Shown: piece after piece, positions 62,574 through 64,000 of the stretch
Layout: each line of letters begins with the position of its first letter
Position numbering within the stretch: the stretch's first letter is position 1
Assembly (NCBI RefSeq): GCF_027924105.1
Contig: NZ_AP026972.1
Location: 496,001 to 560,000 of the forward strand
Length of the DNA: 64,000 nt
From: Polynucleobacter sp. KF022
Lineage (GTDB): Bacteria; Pseudomonadota; Gammaproteobacteria; Burkholderiales; Burkholderiaceae
Direction: 5' to 3'
Translations under genes and position numbers: made by a program
The notes under the pieces: model-generated
The model's input: only the letters and a program-made list of their open reading frames with translations
Told to the model about the DNA's origin: nothing
The model's database searches: none

Positions 62574-63694
62574 TTACTCTCGCGGCTTTTTTATTGACCC
62601 TGGGGGTATTGGTTAGCTTTCATGAGTTTGGTCATTTTTTAGCAGCTCGCTGTTGTGGTGTTCGAGTGCTTCGCTTTGCGATTGGTTTTGGCAAGCCCCT
62701 CTATACATACCATGCGAAAAATAAAACAGAATGGGTGTTGGCTTCAATTCCACTGGGTGGGTATGTGAAATTACTTGACGGAAGAGATCGCCAGCAAAGT
62801 ATTTCACCTGAAGAAGAACATCAAGCATTTGACAAGAAGCCGCTTTGGCAGCGATCTTTAATTGTGGCGGCCGGCCCTATTGCTAATTTCTTGCTGGCAG
62901 TTGTCTTCTTTGGCCTTATCTACCTGACAGGTGCCCCTCAGTTACCTGCTGTTTTGCAAAATCCTCCCGAAAACTCCGTAGCTGCAAATTTGGGGGTTGC
63001 AGAAGGGGATCGAGTGATCGGTTGGCAGGATTTAGGATCTCAGGCTGATACTGTGCCCCTTTTTGGTGATTTTGAGCCTGTTGCCAGCTGGAACGCTCTA
63101 CGCTGGAGTCTGATGGATGCCATTACTGGGGAGGATGGTTTTGCGCTAGAACTTCAAAGTCCAGCTGGAGGTCGATACATCAAGGCTTTTTATGCCAAAG
63201 ATTTACCTAAAATTAGCCCGGATAAGGATCCTATGATGTCCTTGGGCTTGCTACCCGTAGCCACCCCTTTAGAAAAGTGGCAAGAGTTGAAATTAGGGCC
63301 AATTGATGCTGTCGTATTTGCCTCGCAAAGGGTGTGGGTGATCACCAAGGTCTCTACAAGGCTAATGATCGGTTTATTTACAGGAAATACCTCCTTAAAG
63401 CAGTTGGGTGGACCACTCAGTATCGCGGATATGGCAGGCAAGACTGTTCAGGTGGGGTGGCAGCCATTTTTAGCTTTTTTGGCGCTTATGAGCATTAGTA
63501 TTGGTTTGCTAAATTTGCTCCCTTTTCCAATGCTTGATGGGGGTCAGCTACTGTATGATGCATGGGAGTTGGTTGCCGGTAAGCGGATTTCGACATCAAT
63601 GCAGGAACAGCTCCAAAAACTGGGCTTTATTTTGCTGATTTCTATGTCATTACTGGCATTGTTTAACGATTTACAACGCTATATTTCGCCTTGA
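62570..63694 (+). CDS. rseP: RseP-type site-2 zinc metalloprotease, short form
   Basis: The 374-residue intramembrane protease has the zinc site VSFHEFGHFLAARCCG (His18, Glu19, His22), VAAGPIANFLLAVVFF, and the C-terminal third ligand region LLPFPMLDGGQLLYDAWE. It probably cleaves anti-sigma factor RseA and signal-peptide remnants. E. coli RseP is about 450 residues with two PDZ domains; here the region between helices (about residues 125-255) has room for about one (NSVAANLGVAEGDRVIGW). The gene overlaps dxr and bamA. Confidence 0.92.
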   Translation: MITLAAFLLTLGVLVSFHEFGHFLAARCCGVRVLRFAIGFGKPLYTYHAKNKTEWVLASIPLGGYVKLLDGRDRQQSISPEEEHQAFDKKPLWQRSLIVAAGPIANFLLAVVFFGLIYLTGAPQLPAVLQNPPENSVAANLGVAEGDRVIGWQDLGSQADTVPLFGDFEPVASWNALRWSLMDAITGEDGFALELQSPAGGRYIKAFYAKDLPKISPDKDPMMSLGLLPVATPLEKWQELKLGPIDAVVFASQRVWVITKVSTRLMIGLFTGNTSLKQLGGPLSIADMAGKTVQVGWQPFLAFLALMSISIGLLNLLPFPMLDGGQLLYDAWELVAGKRISTSMQEQLQKLGFILLISMSLLALFNDLQRYISP

Positions 63695-64000
63695 ATTCTC
63701 TGACATCATCTTTCCGTATTTTTGCCCGTTTCATCACCCATATCTTGGTATTTTTTGCACTAGGGTTGAGCTTGAATGTTTCGGCAGCTGAATCTTTTGT
63801 AGTGAAAGATATTCGTGTTGAGGGTCTTCAGCGTGTAGAGCCGGGTACGGTATTTAGTTATTTACCTGTTCAAGTTGGCGACACTTTTACAGAAGAGAAG
63901 GGTGCTGAGGCGATTAAGGCGCTTTATAGCACTGGCTTTTTTAGGGATGTGCAGATCCAAGCTCAAGGTAATGTTCTTATTGTGATTGTTGAGGAGCGCC
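63691..64000 (+). CDS. bamA: Outer membrane protein assembly factor BamA, N-terminal part
   Basis: The frame from TTG 63691, overlapping the rseP stop, runs to the window edge. It encodes a signal peptide (FARFITHILVFFALGLSLNVSAAE) and POTRA domain 1 (SFVVKDIRVEGLQRVEPGTVFSYLPVQVGD... ALYSTGFFRDVQIQAQGNVLIVIVEER). BamA inserts outer-membrane beta-barrels. The rest lies outside. Position after rseP is the standard proteobacterial order. Confidence 0.93.
   Translation, partial: MNSLTSSFRIFARFITHILVFFALGLSLNVSAAESFVVKDIRVEGLQRVEPGTVFSYLPVQVGDTFTEEKGAEAIKALYSTGFFRDVQIQAQGNVLIVIVEER

Overview
The window looks like a chromosomal segment of a small-genome, moderate-GC betaproteobacterium of the Burkholderiaceae, most likely Polynucleobacter. 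The reasons are the beta-type gene order (map | rpsB-tsf-pyrH-frr-uppS-cdsA-dxr-rseP-bamA; smc-zipA-ligA; dapD-dapE-prmB; lysS-prfB-recJ; lolC-lolD-tatD-comEC), the compact spacing and a GC content that is low for Burkholderiales. No 16S gene is present, so the genus is inferred.

Layout. 1-9.8 kb is a metabolic block of two divergent units. Leftward: an IclR regulator, a BKACE (DUF849) beta-keto acid cleavage enzyme, a GMC alcohol dehydrogenase and a SulP permease cut by the window edge. Rightward: a biotin carrier protein, a carboxyltransferase, a NitT/TauT-type ABC importer and a TauE/SafE permease. 9.8-21 kb is mostly housekeeping: two small ORFs, fpr, ackA, lysS, prfB (with its programmed frameshift), recJ, an unassigned gene, lolCD and tatD. 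35.2-49.5 kb holds a small lipoprotein gene, initiator tRNA-fMet, kup, radA, prmB, dapE, dapD, smc, zipA and ligA. 49.6-52.9 kb is a small AT-rich accessory cluster (FAD/NAD-binding protein, Bcr/CflA exporter, NUDIX). 52.9-64 kb is glnD, map and the rpsB-to-bamA run of translation, lipid and envelope genes.

The main finding is an 11,720-bp integrative element (about 21791-33510) that splits comEC, the inner-membrane DNA-uptake channel of natural transformation, inside its most conserved motif (HLISISGLH). It carries a large serine integrase next to the left end. A 10-bp perfect inverted repeat (TACCCATCAT / ATGATGGGTA) lies at equal distances from a shared TC dinucleotide at both ends. Joining the flanks at that TC restores an uninterrupted 824-codon-class comEC reading frame. 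Excision is therefore predicted to be seamless and to restore comEC.

The element also carries an XRE repressor with two palindromic operators on a divergent promoter, a primase-helicase followed by a GGAAAY iteron array (a replication origin candidate), a protein resembling a phage terminase small subunit, a paralogous pair of small proteins, exported or lipoprotein genes with a shared C-terminal tag, and a membrane-anchored Mrr-type nuclease. There are no capsid, tail, large-terminase or conjugation genes. This resembles a phage satellite or a mobilizable genomic island more than a prophage or ICE. Its family could not be established from the sequence alone.
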